The position numbers and the translations under genes were made by a program. The notes under the pieces were generated by a model that did no database searches, was not told the origin of the DNA, and saw only the letters and a list, made by a program, of their open reading frames with translations. 64,000 nucleotides of DNA from Amycolatopsis rubida (GTDB lineage: Bacteria; Actinomycetota; Actinomycetes; Mycobacteriales; Pseudonocardiaceae), in the NCBI RefSeq assembly GCF_900115345.1, contig NZ_FOWC01000001.1:1612001-1676000 (forward strand), in the 5' to 3' direction. Numbering within the stretch: the first letter of the stretch is position 1; each line of letters starts with the position of its first letter. Below, in pieces: positions 16,687-25,278 of this stretch.

Positions 16687-17294
16687 TGGTCCTTCGCCTC
16701 CTCGCGGGTCGATGCGCCTGCGTTGGTGCGCAGCCATCGGCGGATCCGGTGCAGTCTCGAACGCACGGTGCCCGGCGGGATGCCGAGCGCCTCGGCGACT
16801 TCGACCGGTTCCAACCCGGCCCACGAGACCAGCAGCAACGTGTCGCGGTCGGGGACGCTCAGCTTCGCGAGCGCGCCTGCCAGCTGTGCCGCGCGGGCCT
16901 GTGCGTCCACCTGTTCGGCGACCCGGGTGTCGTGCCCGCCGTAGCCGCGGTCGGCTGAATTCGCGAGCCGCGCGGTGGCTCGCAGCGCCCGGGTCTCGCT
17001 GCGGACGTGGTGGCGCAGCAGGTTCGTCGCGATCCCGTACAGCCACGAGCGCGCGGTGCCCAGTTCCGGTTGGTAGGACTCCCGGCGGCGCAGCGCGACG
17101 AGGAACGTCTCGGCGACGAGATCGTGCGCGGTATCCGGGCCGACGCGGCGCGCGAGGTAGCGGTGCATGGTCGCCGCGTGCGCGTCGAACAGCCGCCCGA
17201 AGGCCGGGGCGGGATCGGGTCCGCCCAGCTCGGGGCGGTCCTGCGGGCCGATCGACACCGGCTCGGGACCGTCATGGGTCACCTGCATACCCAC
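16683..17294 (-). CDS. ECF sigma factor (RNA polymerase sigma-70 family)
   Basis: 203 residues. Region 2 (FGRLFDAHAATMHRYLARRVG ... AHDLVAETFLVALRRRE) and the region-2.4-type stretch ARSWLYGIATNLLRHH recognise the -10 element. Region 4 (ALAKLSVPDRDTLLLVSWAGLEPVEVAEALGIPPGTVRSRLHRIRRWLR) carries the -35 helix-turn-helix. Length is typical for ECF factors with no extra C-terminal domain. It is translationally coupled with the downstream single-pass membrane protein, a likely anti-sigma partner. ATG 17294 and ATG 17288 are both possible starts. Confidence 0.92.
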   Translation of the reverse strand: MGMQVTHDGPEPVSIGPQDRPELGGPDPAPAFGRLFDAHAATMHRYLARRVGPDTAHDLVAETFLVALRRRESYQPELGTARSWLYGIATNLLRHHVRSETRALRATARLANSADRGYGGHDTRVAEQVDAQARAAQLAGALAKLSVPDRDTLLLVSWAGLEPVEVAEALGIPPGTVRSRLHRIRRWLRTNAGASTREEAKDQ

Positions 17295-17327
17295 TGTTGC
17301 CCGCAGCGCGGGCGAGCGTTCACGGCC

Positions 17328-17861
17328 TCACCAGATGGGATGGTCGCTGAACTTCTCCAGCGTGCTCACCGACGGCCGCACGAACCAGAGCCCGGCGCTG
17401 TAGCCGATCAGGCCGATGGCGAAGTTCGCGAAGGTCGCGAGCAGTTCGGTCAAGCCGAGCTTGCCGTGGTTGCCCCAGAGATCCACCAGCGCGGACACTC
17501 CGAGCGCGATCAGGCAGCTGACCGACAGCACGGTGAAACAGGCGGTCAGCGCCGCGCGCGTGCCGCGGGCCCTGGCGATCACCAGGTAATCGCCTTGCAG
17601 GCAGCGGCGGGCGGACAGCACCATCGCCGCAGTGGCGAGCACGGACAGCATCGGCAGCAGGAGCGCAGTGAGACCGAGCAGGCCGCGCGGCAGGCTGTGC
17701 CCGTGCAGCGGACGGTTCACCAGCGCGGTGATCCCGAAAACGAGCAGCGTGCCGATCGCCAGCGAAACCCCGATGACCACGGAAGCGACGCGCACCCGGG
17801 CGGCGAACAACGGCGGCAGCGGGGCGTACCCCGCGGACTGCTGCCCGTAGTACTGCTTCAC
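17328..17861 (-). CDS. Four-helix membrane protein, unknown function
   Basis: 177 residues. After a short N-terminus with KQYYGQQSAGYAPLPP, four hydrophobic segments follow: VASVVIGVSLAIGTLLVFG, LLGLTALLLPMLSVLATAAMV, TACFTVLSVSCLIALGVSALV and LATFANFAIGLIGYSAGLWFV. No catalytic motif is visible. GTG 17861 is chosen because GGAGG lies 8 bases upstream and the longer frame adds an Arg/Cys-rich tail that is not protein-like. The gene is monocistronic, 33 bases upstream of the sigma-factor gene on the same strand and separated from the trehalose operon by a strong hairpin. Confidence 0.75.
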   Translation of the reverse strand: MKQYYGQQSAGYAPLPPLFAARVRVASVVIGVSLAIGTLLVFGITALVNRPLHGHSLPRGLLGLTALLLPMLSVLATAAMVLSARRCLQGDYLVIARARGTRAALTACFTVLSVSCLIALGVSALVDLWGNHGKLGLTELLATFANFAIGLIGYSAGLWFVRPSVSTLEKFSDHPIW

Positions 17862-17906
17862 CGCATCACCTCCGCGTCGGCAACCCGAACGAACGTGCAA
17901 ATGCTC

Positions 17907-17953
17907 GTGAAGGCCACCTTAACGGAATGCGATTCCGGCAAGGTGGCCTTCAC
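17907..17953. terminator. Large hairpin, probable terminator or mobile palindromic element
   Basis: GTGAAGGCCACCTT (17907-17920) pairs perfectly with AAGGTGGCCTTCAC (17940-17953); inside it CGGAAT pairs with ATTCCG around a GCG loop. It lies just beyond the stop of the otsB-trehalase gene (minus strand), where a terminator is expected. The double-stem architecture also resembles palindromic intergenic elements that recur in actinobacterial genomes. Confidence 0.7.
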
Positions 17954-17991
17954 GGCACTTGTCACCGAGGCGTGCTAACGGGCTTGCCTGA

Positions 17992-20529
17992 TCAAGCCTT
18001 CTCGGCGAGGAGATTCGCGCACCGGATGAGACCGATGTGCGAGTACGCCTGCGGGTGGTTGCCGAGCGAGCGCTCCGCGACCGGGTCGAACTGCTCCGGC
18101 AGCAGCCCGGTCGGGCCCGCCGCGTCGACGATCTGCGCGAACAGTTCCTCGGCCTCGTTGCGCCGCCCGGTGCACAGGTACGCCTCGATCAGCCAGGCCG
18201 CGCAGATGTGGAAGCCGCCCTCGCCGCCGGGAAGGCCGTCGTCGCGCCGGTAGCGGTACACCGTGGAACCGCTGCGCAGTTCGGCTTCGATCGCCGTCAC
18301 GGTCTTCTGGAACCGCTCGTCCGCCGGGTCGATGAGGCCGGTCAGGCCCACGAACAGCGACGCCGCGTCGAGGTCGGTGCCGTCGTAGGCGGTGGTGAAC
18401 GCCTGCACCTCTTCGTTCCAGCCGTGTTCGAGCACGTCGGCCTTGATCCGGTCGCGCAGCTGGGGCCAGGCGCCAGGGACGTCGCGGCCGTACTCGTCGC
18501 CGAGCCGCACCGCGCGGTCGATGGTCACCCAGCACATCACCCGCGAGTACACCCGGTGCCGCGGCACGTGCCGCTCTTCCCAGATGCCGTGGTCCGGCTC
18601 GTTCCAGCGCCGCGTGACGGCCTCGGCCATCGCGCGCACCATCTGCCAGTCCTCGTCGCGCAGTTCGCCGCGGACCTGCGCCAGCGTGGCGACCAGTTCC
18701 ACGACCGGGCCGAACACGTCGAGCTGCACCTGGTGGTTGGCGAGGTTGCCGACGCGCACTGGCCGCGAACCGGCGTACCCGGGCAGCGATTCGATGACCG
18801 CCTCCGCGCCGATGACGCTTCCGGCCAGCGTGTACAGCGGGTGCAGCCGCTCCGGACCGGCCAGCGTGGCGAGTACGCCGTGCAGCCACTTGAGGTAGCC
18901 CTCGGCCTCCTCGTGCGAACCGAGGTGCACCAGTTCGCGCACGGTCATCGCGGCGTCGCGGATCCAGCAGTAGCGGTAGTCCCAGTTGCGGACCCCGCCG
19001 ATCTCCTCCGGCAGCGACGACGTCGCGGCGGCCAGCACGCCGCCGGTGTCGGTGTTGACCAGCCCGCGCAGGGTCAGTGCGGAACGGCGCACCAGTTCGG
19101 TCTGCACGGCAGGCAGCTTGAGCTTCGCCGCCCAGTCGCTCCAGTACCGGCCCGCCCGGTCCCGGCGGTCCACTTCGGACAGTTCATGGACGGAGAGATC
19201 CGTCGTGCCGCACCGCAATTCGAGCACCACCGGCTGCTCCGGCGTCGGCTGGACGAGCGCGGTCGCGGTGTCCTGCAGCCCGTCGGAGGTGATCGACCAT
19301 TCGACGCCGGGCGAGCGCAGCACGAACGGCTCCGACGTGCCCAGCACGCGCAGGCCCTCGGCCTCGGCGACCAGTTTCACCGGTACGCCGCCGAATTCCG
19401 GCCGCGGCGCGAACACGACCTGCGCCACCGCTTCACCGGAGATCACGCGCACGAGGTCGGTGCGGTGCCCGGGGCTTTCCGGTTCGAGATAGTCCGTGAC
19501 GAGCAGCCGCGACCAGCGCGTTTCGACCGTCATCGTGTTCGGCAGGTACCGCTGGCCGAGCGGGAGCCCGTTGCGGTGCGGTTTGATCGAGAAATGCCCG
19601 GCCCCGGGCCCGCCGAGCAGGTCGGCGAACACCGCGGGGGCGTCTGGACCGGGGTGGCACAGCCAGGTCAGCTTCGCGTCCGGCGTCACCAGCGCGACCG
19701 AGCGCTCGTTGGCCAGCAGCGACAGCCGCTCGATCGGCGGAGCGGACTCGCCGTAGAGCCAGTTGCGCCGCTCTTCCAGGAGGAACGCGAGCACCATCGC
19801 GACGTCGACGGTGTCGGGCACGTGGTATTCGGCGAGCGATTCGCTGTCGCCGACCTTGATGCCGAGGTCCGGACCGGCCAGCCGGGCGAACGCCTTCTCG
19901 TCGGTGACGTCGTCGCCGAGGAACACCGCCGCGGTGGCCCCGACCTGGTGACGCAGGGTGTCCAGCGCGTTGCCCTTGTCGGTCTTCACGACCGCCAGCT
20001 CGACGACTTCCTTGCCGTCGGTGGTCGTGACGCCTTCCCACTCCGCCGGGCCCTCGTGCACGTCCGCGAGGACGCGCCGGCCCGCGTTGTGCTCGGCGCG
20101 GCGCACGTGCACCGCGATGCTCGCCGGCTTGACCTCCAGCGACACCCCGGGCACGTCGAGCACCAGCTGTTCCAGCTCGTGTTCGAGCCGCCGGTGCAGC
20201 GCCTTCGCGTCCTCGTCGAGGGCGTGGATGAAGCCGATGTCGAACTCGGATCCGTGGCTGCCGACCAGGTTCACCTCGGCAGGCAGCCGCGACAGCGTCG
20301 CGAGGTCGCGCAGGGCCCGGCCGGAAATCACGGCGGTGGTCGTTTCGTGCAGGCCGGCGAGAGATCTCAACGCGCCCACCGACTCGGGCAGCGGCCGCGC
20401 CTCGTCCGGGTTCGCGGTGATGGGGGCCAACGTGCCGTCGTAGTCGCAGGCGACCAGCAGGCGCGGGGTACGGGCGATCTGCACGATCGCGCGCCGTAGC
20501 TCCGCGGGCAACGCCTCGGCGGTCAACAC
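17992..20529 (-). CDS. Trehalose-6-phosphate phosphatase fused to a GH15 trehalase/glucoamylase-like domain
   Basis: 845 residues. Residues 1-245 are OtsB: HAD motif I DYDGTLAPI with D29 and D31, VISGRALRDLATL, HGSEF, and motif IV FLGDDVTDEKAF near residue 200. Residues ~255-845 are a GH15 domain: SLLANERSVALVTPDAKLTWLCHP, IGGVRNWDYRYCWIRDAAMTVRELV, GNLANHQVQLDVFG, GIWEER, and LLPEQFDP with the general-base Glu. Actinobacterial GH15 enzymes with this architecture include acid trehalases. One protein may thus make trehalose from trehalose-6-phosphate and also cleave it. It is 38 bases downstream of otsA. The GTG start has GAGGAGGA directly before it. Confidence 0.9.
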   Translation of the reverse strand: MLTAEALPAELRRAIVQIARTPRLLVACDYDGTLAPITANPDEARPLPESVGALRSLAGLHETTTAVISGRALRDLATLSRLPAEVNLVGSHGSEFDIGFIHALDEDAKALHRRLEHELEQLVLDVPGVSLEVKPASIAVHVRRAEHNAGRRVLADVHEGPAEWEGVTTTDGKEVVELAVVKTDKGNALDTLRHQVGATAAVFLGDDVTDEKAFARLAGPDLGIKVGDSESLAEYHVPDTVDVAMVLAFLLEERRNWLYGESAPPIERLSLLANERSVALVTPDAKLTWLCHPGPDAPAVFADLLGGPGAGHFSIKPHRNGLPLGQRYLPNTMTVETRWSRLLVTDYLEPESPGHRTDLVRVISGEAVAQVVFAPRPEFGGVPVKLVAEAEGLRVLGTSEPFVLRSPGVEWSITSDGLQDTATALVQPTPEQPVVLELRCGTTDLSVHELSEVDRRDRAGRYWSDWAAKLKLPAVQTELVRRSALTLRGLVNTDTGGVLAAATSSLPEEIGGVRNWDYRYCWIRDAAMTVRELVHLGSHEEAEGYLKWLHGVLATLAGPERLHPLYTLAGSVIGAEAVIESLPGYAGSRPVRVGNLANHQVQLDVFGPVVELVATLAQVRGELRDEDWQMVRAMAEAVTRRWNEPDHGIWEERHVPRHRVYSRVMCWVTIDRAVRLGDEYGRDVPGAWPQLRDRIKADVLEHGWNEEVQAFTTAYDGTDLDAASLFVGLTGLIDPADERFQKTVTAIEAELRSGSTVYRYRRDDGLPGGEGGFHICAAWLIEAYLCTGRRNEAEELFAQIVDAAGPTGLLPEQFDPVAERSLGNHPQAYSHIGLIRCANLLAEKA

Positions 20530-20567
20530 TCCTCCTCAGGAGGTCCAGCGCGGTACGGGGGAGGGGG

Positions 20568-22019
20568 TCAGTCGGCCGGTTCGGCACCCAGCGCCTGGAG
20601 GAACGAGCGCGCCCACCGGTCGACGTCGTGGGTGAGGACCTGGCGACGCATGGCGCGCATCCTGCGTCGGCCCTCGGCGGGGTCGAGCGTAATGGCAGCC
20701 TCCAACGCGTTCTTCACCCCGTCCAGATCGTGCGGGTTGACGAGGAAAGCGCTGGTCAGTTCCGCCGCCGCGCCGGCGAACTCGCTGAGCACCAGCGCAC
20801 CGCCGAGGTCGGGGCGGCACGCGACGTACTCCTTGCAGACGAGATTCATCCCGTCGCGCAGCGGCGTCACCACCATGACGTCGGCCGCGGAGAAGAAGGC
20901 GGCGAGCTCGGTGCGGTTCACGGATTGGTGCAAATAGTGCACGACCGGGTGGCCGACGCGGGCGAACTCGCCGTTGATCCGGCCGACCATCTGCTCGATC
21001 TCGCCGCGCATCCGCTGGTAGTGCTCGACGCGTTCTCGGCTTGGCGTGGCCAGCTGTACGAAGGTGACGTCGCCGGGTTCGAGGCGGCCCTCGTGCAGCA
21101 ACTCGTGCAGAGCCTGCAGCCGCAGGTCGATGCCCTTGGTGTAGTCGAGCCGGTCGACGCCGAGCAGCACCGCTTTCGGGTTGCCGAGGTCGCGGCGGAT
21201 CTGCTTGGCGCGCTCGGCGACGCCCTTGCTGCGGGCGAGCGTGTCGAGACCGGCCGCGTCGATCGAGATCGGGAACGCGCCGACGCGCACGGTGCGGTCG
21301 CCGACCTGCACCATGCCCGGCCGGGACCGGACGCCGACCGCGCCGCGGGTGGGTTCGAGGCCGACCAGCTGCCGGGCCAGCCACAGGAAGTTCTGCGCGC
21401 CGCCGGGCCGGTGGAAGCCGATCAGGTCCGCGCCGATCAGGCCGCGCACGATCTCCGCGCGCCACGGGAGCTGCATGAACAGCTCGACCGGCGGGAACGG
21501 AATGTGCAGGAAGAAGCCGATGCGCAGGTCGGGCCGCAGCTCGCGGAGCATCCGGGGCACCAGCTGCAGCTGGTAGTCCTGGATCCACACGGTCGCCCCG
21601 TGCGCGGCGACGGTGGCGCTGGCCTCGGCGAAGCGGCGGTTGACCTTCACGTAGCTGTCCCACCACGACCGGTCGAAGACCGGCCGGGCGACGACGTCGT
21701 GATACAGCGGCCAGAGCGTGGCGTTGGAGAAGCCCTCGTAGTAGTCGCTCACCTCGGCCGAGGTGAGCGTCACCGGGTGCAGGACGAGCCCGTCGTCGTC
21801 GAACTCGTCCACGTCGACATCCGGCACGCCCGGCCAGCCGACCCACGCGCCCTTGCGGGACCTGAGGAACGGTTCGAGTGCCGAGACCAGTCCGCCGGGA
21901 CTGGCGGTCCAGCGTTGTTCCCCGCCCGCGGTCCGTTCGAGGTCGACGGGCAGCCGGTTGGCCACCACGACGAAATCCGCGGACGGTGCGCTGTTCTCCT
22001 CGGCGATCGCGTCAGTCAC
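20568..22019 (-). CDS. otsA: Trehalose-6-phosphate synthase (GT20)
   Basis: 483 residues. Features of glycosyltransferase family 20 are complete: [14 protein letters not shown] at the N-terminus, [74 protein letters not shown], and [20 protein letters not shown] for nucleotide-sugar binding. It joins glucose from UDP-glucose (or ADP/GDP-glucose) to glucose-6-phosphate. GTG 22019 is preferred, with GAGGGAG upstream, because the longer frame would need a TTG. It is operonic with the downstream OtsB-GH15 fusion; trehalose serves osmoprotection and mycolate chemistry in this order. Confidence 0.95.
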   Translation of the reverse strand: MTDAIAEENSAPSADFVVVANRLPVDLERTAGGEQRWTASPGGLVSALEPFLRSRKGAWVGWPGVPDVDVDEFDDDGLVLHPVTLTSAEVSDYYEGFSNATLWPLYHDVVARPVFDRSWWDSYVKVNRRFAEASATVAAHGATVWIQDYQLQLVPRMLRELRPDLRIGFFLHIPFPPVELFMQLPWRAEIVRGLIGADLIGFHRPGGAQNFLWLARQLVGLEPTRGAVGVRSRPGMVQVGDRTVRVGAFPISIDAAGLDTLARSKGVAERAKQIRRDLGNPKAVLLGVDRLDYTKGIDLRLQALHELLHEGRLEPGDVTFVQLATPSRERVEHYQRMRGEIEQMVGRINGEFARVGHPVVHYLHQSVNRTELAAFFSAADVMVVTPLRDGMNLVCKEYVACRPDLGGALVLSEFAGAAAELTSAFLVNPHDLDGVKNALEAAITLDPAEGRRRMRAMRRQVLTHDVDRWARSFLQALGAEPAD

Positions 22020-22103
22020 TCCAGCTGCTCCCTCGTCATCGGCGGGTCGCGGCCCCAAGAGAAACCCTAGCGCGCGCGGAGTGACCGGCCGGTGACCAAC
22101 TGG

Positions 22104-23609
22104 TTACTCCAAACGCCGTTCGGTCGGTTCCATCGGCCCGGCGAGCCGGGGCCCGGAGAGCTTCCGCTCCAGCCTGCCGAGCCCGGTGCGGACCGGCTGG
22201 GCGAGGTATTCGCCCAGTACAACGCCCGCCGCGAGGGCCAGCCCGATGGCGACCGCGGTCATCAGGGTCGAGATGTTCCCGCCTGGCGAAACCGCTAATT
22301 GGTATAGACCACGATAGGTGGAGAGACCGGGGAGCAGCGGAGTGATCCCGGACACGGCGACCACGAGCGGAGTAACTTTCAGCCGCCGGGCCATCACGCC
22401 GCCGCAGAACCCGACGAGCGTCGCCGCGATCGCCGAAGCGCTCACCGCATCGAGCGTCGCGACGAGCAACGCGCCGTACACGAGCGCACCGATCCCGCCT
22501 GCCGCGGCGGCGACGAGCATCGCGCGCAGCTTCGAGTACGAGGCGAGCGCGAAGCAGGCGGCCGCCCCGGCCCCGCCGACGACGATGATCGGCAGGTGCT
22601 GCGCGGTCGACGCGGGAACATCCGGCAATGGGGTGCGCGGCAGTTCGAGCATCACCGCGAGTCGCAGCGCGAGCACGACGCCCGCGATCAGCCCGGCACT
22701 CATCAACGCGGTTTCCATGGTGCGGCCGGACGCGGTGACGTAGTACCCGGTGATCCCGTCCTGCACCGCGGAAACCGTGGACAGCCCCGACAGCAGCACG
22801 GTGACCGCCGCGGCGACCACCAGCGTCGGCCGGTCGGTGGTCAGGATGTTGCTGCTGACTATGACCATCGCCGACAGCGTCGCGAACAGCCCGCCGACCA
22901 CCTGCTGGAAGAAGAACGGCAGGTTGACCTTGTTGAGCAGCCTGCCGATCCGGTCGACCGCGGCGGAGATGACCATCGCGACGAGCGCGATGTCGAGGCC
23001 ACCGCCGAGCAGCAGCGTGATGAACCCGGCCAGCCCGCCCCAGGCGGCGGTCGCGGTCCAGCGCGCGTACGGGTGCGGCGCGGAGGTGATCCGGTTCAGC
23101 TCGGTGACCGCTTCTTCGGCCCCGGTGTGCCCGCGGACGATCCGGCGCACGAGCGCCTCGGTCTCGGTCAGCCGGGTGTAGTCGAGACTGCGCGAACGGA
23201 CCACTCGCAACGCGGTCACCGGCGCGAGGTCAGTGCCGCGGTGACAGGTGACGGTGATCGACGTGAAAATGACGTCGACCTCGCAGTGCGGCAGCCCGAG
23301 CGCGGAGGTGAGCGCGAGAATCGTCGCGGTGACGTCGGAAGCCCCGGCACCGCTGGACATCTGTACTTCGCCGATCCGCAGAGTGAGATCCAGGACGAAG
23401 TTGACGGTCGCGTCGTCCGGCGGCTTGGGCCCGATCGCCTCCTCGGACTCGACCGCGGGCTGTTCCGCCGTCGGAGCCTCAAGAATGTGCCAAGCGCGAC
23501 GGCGCAGCATGTTCGGCCGATGGCGCTGATTCGACCGCGGGTGCGGAGGTTCGAGAACCGGCCACCGTCTGCGCGCTGCCCCCTGGCCGGCACGCTCGTT
23601 GATCTTCAT
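22104..23609 (-). CDS. ThrE-type threonine/serine exporter family membrane protein
   Basis: 501 residues. The N-terminal half has a cytoplasmic domain (VNFVLDLTLRIGEVQMSSGAGASDVTATI ... GLPHCEVDVIFTSITVTCHRG), followed by five helices (ThrE domain). The C-terminal half has five more helices (ThrE_2 domain) with GVMARRLKVTPLVVAVSGITPLLPG. This two-domain fusion is the actinobacterial ThrE arrangement, which exports threonine and serine using the proton gradient. ATG 23609 is chosen over a longer frame because GAGGAGG lies upstream and the extension is not protein-like. It stands alone between the otsA gene and the tRNA gene. Confidence 0.88.
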   Translation of the reverse strand: MKINERAGQGAARRRWPVLEPPHPRSNQRHRPNMLRRRAWHILEAPTAEQPAVESEEAIGPKPPDDATVNFVLDLTLRIGEVQMSSGAGASDVTATILALTSALGLPHCEVDVIFTSITVTCHRGTDLAPVTALRVVRSRSLDYTRLTETEALVRRIVRGHTGAEEAVTELNRITSAPHPYARWTATAAWGGLAGFITLLLGGGLDIALVAMVISAAVDRIGRLLNKVNLPFFFQQVVGGLFATLSAMVIVSSNILTTDRPTLVVAAAVTVLLSGLSTVSAVQDGITGYYVTASGRTMETALMSAGLIAGVVLALRLAVMLELPRTPLPDVPASTAQHLPIIVVGGAGAAACFALASYSKLRAMLVAAAAGGIGALVYGALLVATLDAVSASAIAATLVGFCGGVMARRLKVTPLVVAVSGITPLLPGLSTYRGLYQLAVSPGGNISTLMTAVAIGLALAAGVVLGEYLAQPVRTGLGRLERKLSGPRLAGPMEPTERRLE

Positions 23610-23786
23610 GATCGATCCCCACCTCCTCGTTCGTTCCCGGGGACCATCGGCCGTACCGCCCCAGCTGTTGCAGTGGTGTCCGACACACCCGTTCATGATC
23701 GTGCCGCATGGCGTCGGATCGCGCCGGTTTTTGGTGCTGACCTGGGGGTTAGGGCGGGTTGTCCGGGTGCGCTGGGAGCGGCCCGA

Positions 23787-23792
23787 TATACT
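23787..23792 (+). promoter_or_regulatory. Candidate -10 hexamer TATACT for the tRNA-Thr gene
   Basis: TATACT lies 27 bases before the tRNA 5' end in an otherwise GC-rich stretch. No good -35 match is seen at standard spacing. Confidence 0.5.
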
Positions 23793-23818
23793 TTCGGCGC
23801 GCCCGTCGCCGGGTGCGT

Positions 23819-23891
23819 GCCGGTATAGCTCAGTTGGTAGAGCATCTGTCTTGTAAACAGAAGGTCAGGGGTTCGAACCCCCTTGCCGGCT
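23819..23891 (+). tRNA. tRNA-Thr, anticodon TGT
   Basis: 73-nt cloverleaf: acceptor GCCGGTA pairs with TGCCGGC (one T-G wobble), D-arm AGCTCAGTTGGTAGAGC, and anticodon stem TCTGT/ACAGA. The loop CTTGTAA gives anticodon TGT (23852-23854), and the T-arm is AGGGGTTCGAACCCCCT. The 3' CCA is not encoded, which is common in actinobacteria. It reads ACA threonine codons, rare in high-GC genomes. Confidence 0.97.
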
Positions 23892-23951
23892 CCGTGCGGT
23901 GGTTGCCCTTCGGCCGAGCGGTGGTCGCCAGGCTGGCATTCCTCCGGCCAG

Positions 23952-25073
23952 TCAGGCCGGATCGGCCGCGGAGAGGGCCGTTTCCAGCAGGCCCAGCAAC
24001 CTCGCCAACGCGGCGCGTTCCGCGGGGCCCATGATGCGGAGAAATTCCTCGTCCCCGGCGAACGGTCCGCGGGACACCCGGTCGACGAGGTCCTGGCCGG
24101 CTTCGGTCAGGCGAAGGTGGACGACCCGGCGGTCCAGGCCGTCTCGTTCGCGGGTCACCAAACCGGCCTCCTCCAGCTGGTCCGCGCGCAGGGTGACGCT
24201 GCTGGGGCTGAGCGGTACCGATTCCGCGATCTCGCCAACGGCGCGGCGGTGCGGAGGGCCCGCTCGCCACAACTCGGTCAGCACGTCGAAGGCCGCCAGT
24301 GTGATGCCTTGTTCTTCGACAGTCCGGCTCACTGCGGCCCGGTACAGGGCGGAACACCGGTGCAGCCGGCGGAAAACGGCGAAGGCGGACACGTCCGGCC
24401 CGGAGGGTTCGGTGTGCCACGCGTCCGGTGCGGAGTCGGCTGCCGGGGTGTGCGCGCGGTCCAGTGCCGAGGACAGCGCTTCGGCGAAGTACGGGGCGAA
24501 CGCTTCGCTCGGCACCGACCTCGCCGGTTCGTGCGCGAACAGATACCGCTCCATGACCACTCCGAACAGCACGCTGCGCACGAGCGCGATCCGCTCCGGG
24601 GCATCCGGAGTCTCGGCGAGCAACTCGACGAGTGGTGCGGTGACCTGTTCGTCGAGGATGGCGCGCAGTTGCTCAGCGCTCGCTTCGTGGGCGACGGCGG
24701 AGCGGATCAACGCTGCCCATGGGTGTTCGGCCGGGGTGCGGTCCCAGCGCTCCAGATATGCACTGGCCAGCGTGTGCGACAGGTGCACCGGGCCGTCCGC
24801 GGCTGCCGCGGCGATGTCGACGCCGACGGTGATGCCCGTGCTGGCCCCGATGATCTCTCGGAACAACCCGTCCTTGGAGCCGAAGTACGCCATCACCGAG
24901 CCTGCGGTCACACCTGCTTCGGCGGCGATTTCCCGGATTGAGGTCGCCTCGTAGCCGTGCGCGGCGAACAGCCGGCTCGCGGCGGCCAGCACGGCGCGCC
25001 GGTTGCGTTCCGGAGCCTGGGTGCGGCTGCGGCGGCCCGCGGGCGGTGTGTCCTCGGCGCTCATGCCCGCCAT
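23952..25073 (-). CDS. TetR-MarR fusion transcriptional regulator
   Basis: 373 residues holding two complete DNA-binding families. Residues ~20-205 are TetR: RRAVLAAASRLFAAHGYEATSIREIAAEAGVTAGSVMAYFGSKDGLFREII with a helical ligand domain. Residues ~225-365 are MarR: ALYRAAVSRTVEEQGITLAAFDVLTELW, then the winged helix VGEIAESVPLSPSSVTLRADQLEEAGLVTRERDGLDRRVVHLRLTEAG. The frame runs through without a stop, so this is a true fusion rather than adjacent genes. A perfect TGAACGATCGTTCA palindrome 17 bases upstream is a likely operator shared with the divergent molybdenum hydroxylase operon. ATG 25064, with AGGA 8 bases before it, is an alternative start. Confidence 0.88.
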   Translation of the reverse strand: MAGMSAEDTPPAGRRSRTQAPERNRRAVLAAASRLFAAHGYEATSIREIAAEAGVTAGSVMAYFGSKDGLFREIIGASTGITVGVDIAAAAADGPVHLSHTLASAYLERWDRTPAEHPWAALIRSAVAHEASAEQLRAILDEQVTAPLVELLAETPDAPERIALVRSVLFGVVMERYLFAHEPARSVPSEAFAPYFAEALSSALDRAHTPAADSAPDAWHTEPSGPDVSAFAVFRRLHRCSALYRAAVSRTVEEQGITLAAFDVLTELWRAGPPHRRAVGEIAESVPLSPSSVTLRADQLEEAGLVTRERDGLDRRVVHLRLTEAGQDLVDRVSRGPFAGDEEFLRIMGPAERAALARLLGLLETALSAADPA

Positions 25074-25089
25074 CCTAACGAGCTGAGTT

Positions 25090-25103
25090 TGAACGATCGT
25101 TCA
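25090..25103. promoter_or_regulatory. Perfect 14-bp palindrome TGAACGATCGTTCA, probable operator
   Basis: The palindrome lies in the divergent region between the TetR-MarR gene and the hydroxylase operon, 17 bases from the regulator start. Its sequence class (TGAACG/CGTTCA half-sites) is typical for TetR-family proteins. Binding is inferred. Confidence 0.7.
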
Positions 25104-25212
25104 TCTTTGGCGAGAGTGCCGGGACTCAGTATAAGCCCAGCTTGGTGGCCTGTATGGGAAGCTGTACGGGATTGGTTGCGGCTAGTTGATCACGATCTGC
25201 CTCCGGTAGTCC

Positions 25213-25240
25213 TTGCGATCATAAAGCTTTGATGTAACTA
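25213..25240 (+). promoter_or_regulatory. Candidate promoter of the molybdenum hydroxylase operon
   Basis: TTGCGA (25213-25218) and TAACTA (25235-25240) are separated by 16 bases in a locally AT-richer stretch, 38 bases before the ATG at 25279. Confidence 0.4.
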
Positions 25241-25278
25241 TCTCAGGGCTAAACTAATTCGACGAAGAGAGCACAGGG

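Noticed and set aside
16310..17350. A 346-residue plus-strand frame
   Set aside because: Antisense to the sigma factor and its membrane partner, which have clear motifs and a 4-bp coupling overlap.
18037..20499. An 820-residue plus-strand open frame
   Set aside because: Antisense to the OtsB-GH15 fusion, composition typical of third-position GC shadow.
22596..23828. A 410-residue plus-strand frame
   Set aside because: Antisense to the ThrE-type exporter; no domain, composition of a shadow.
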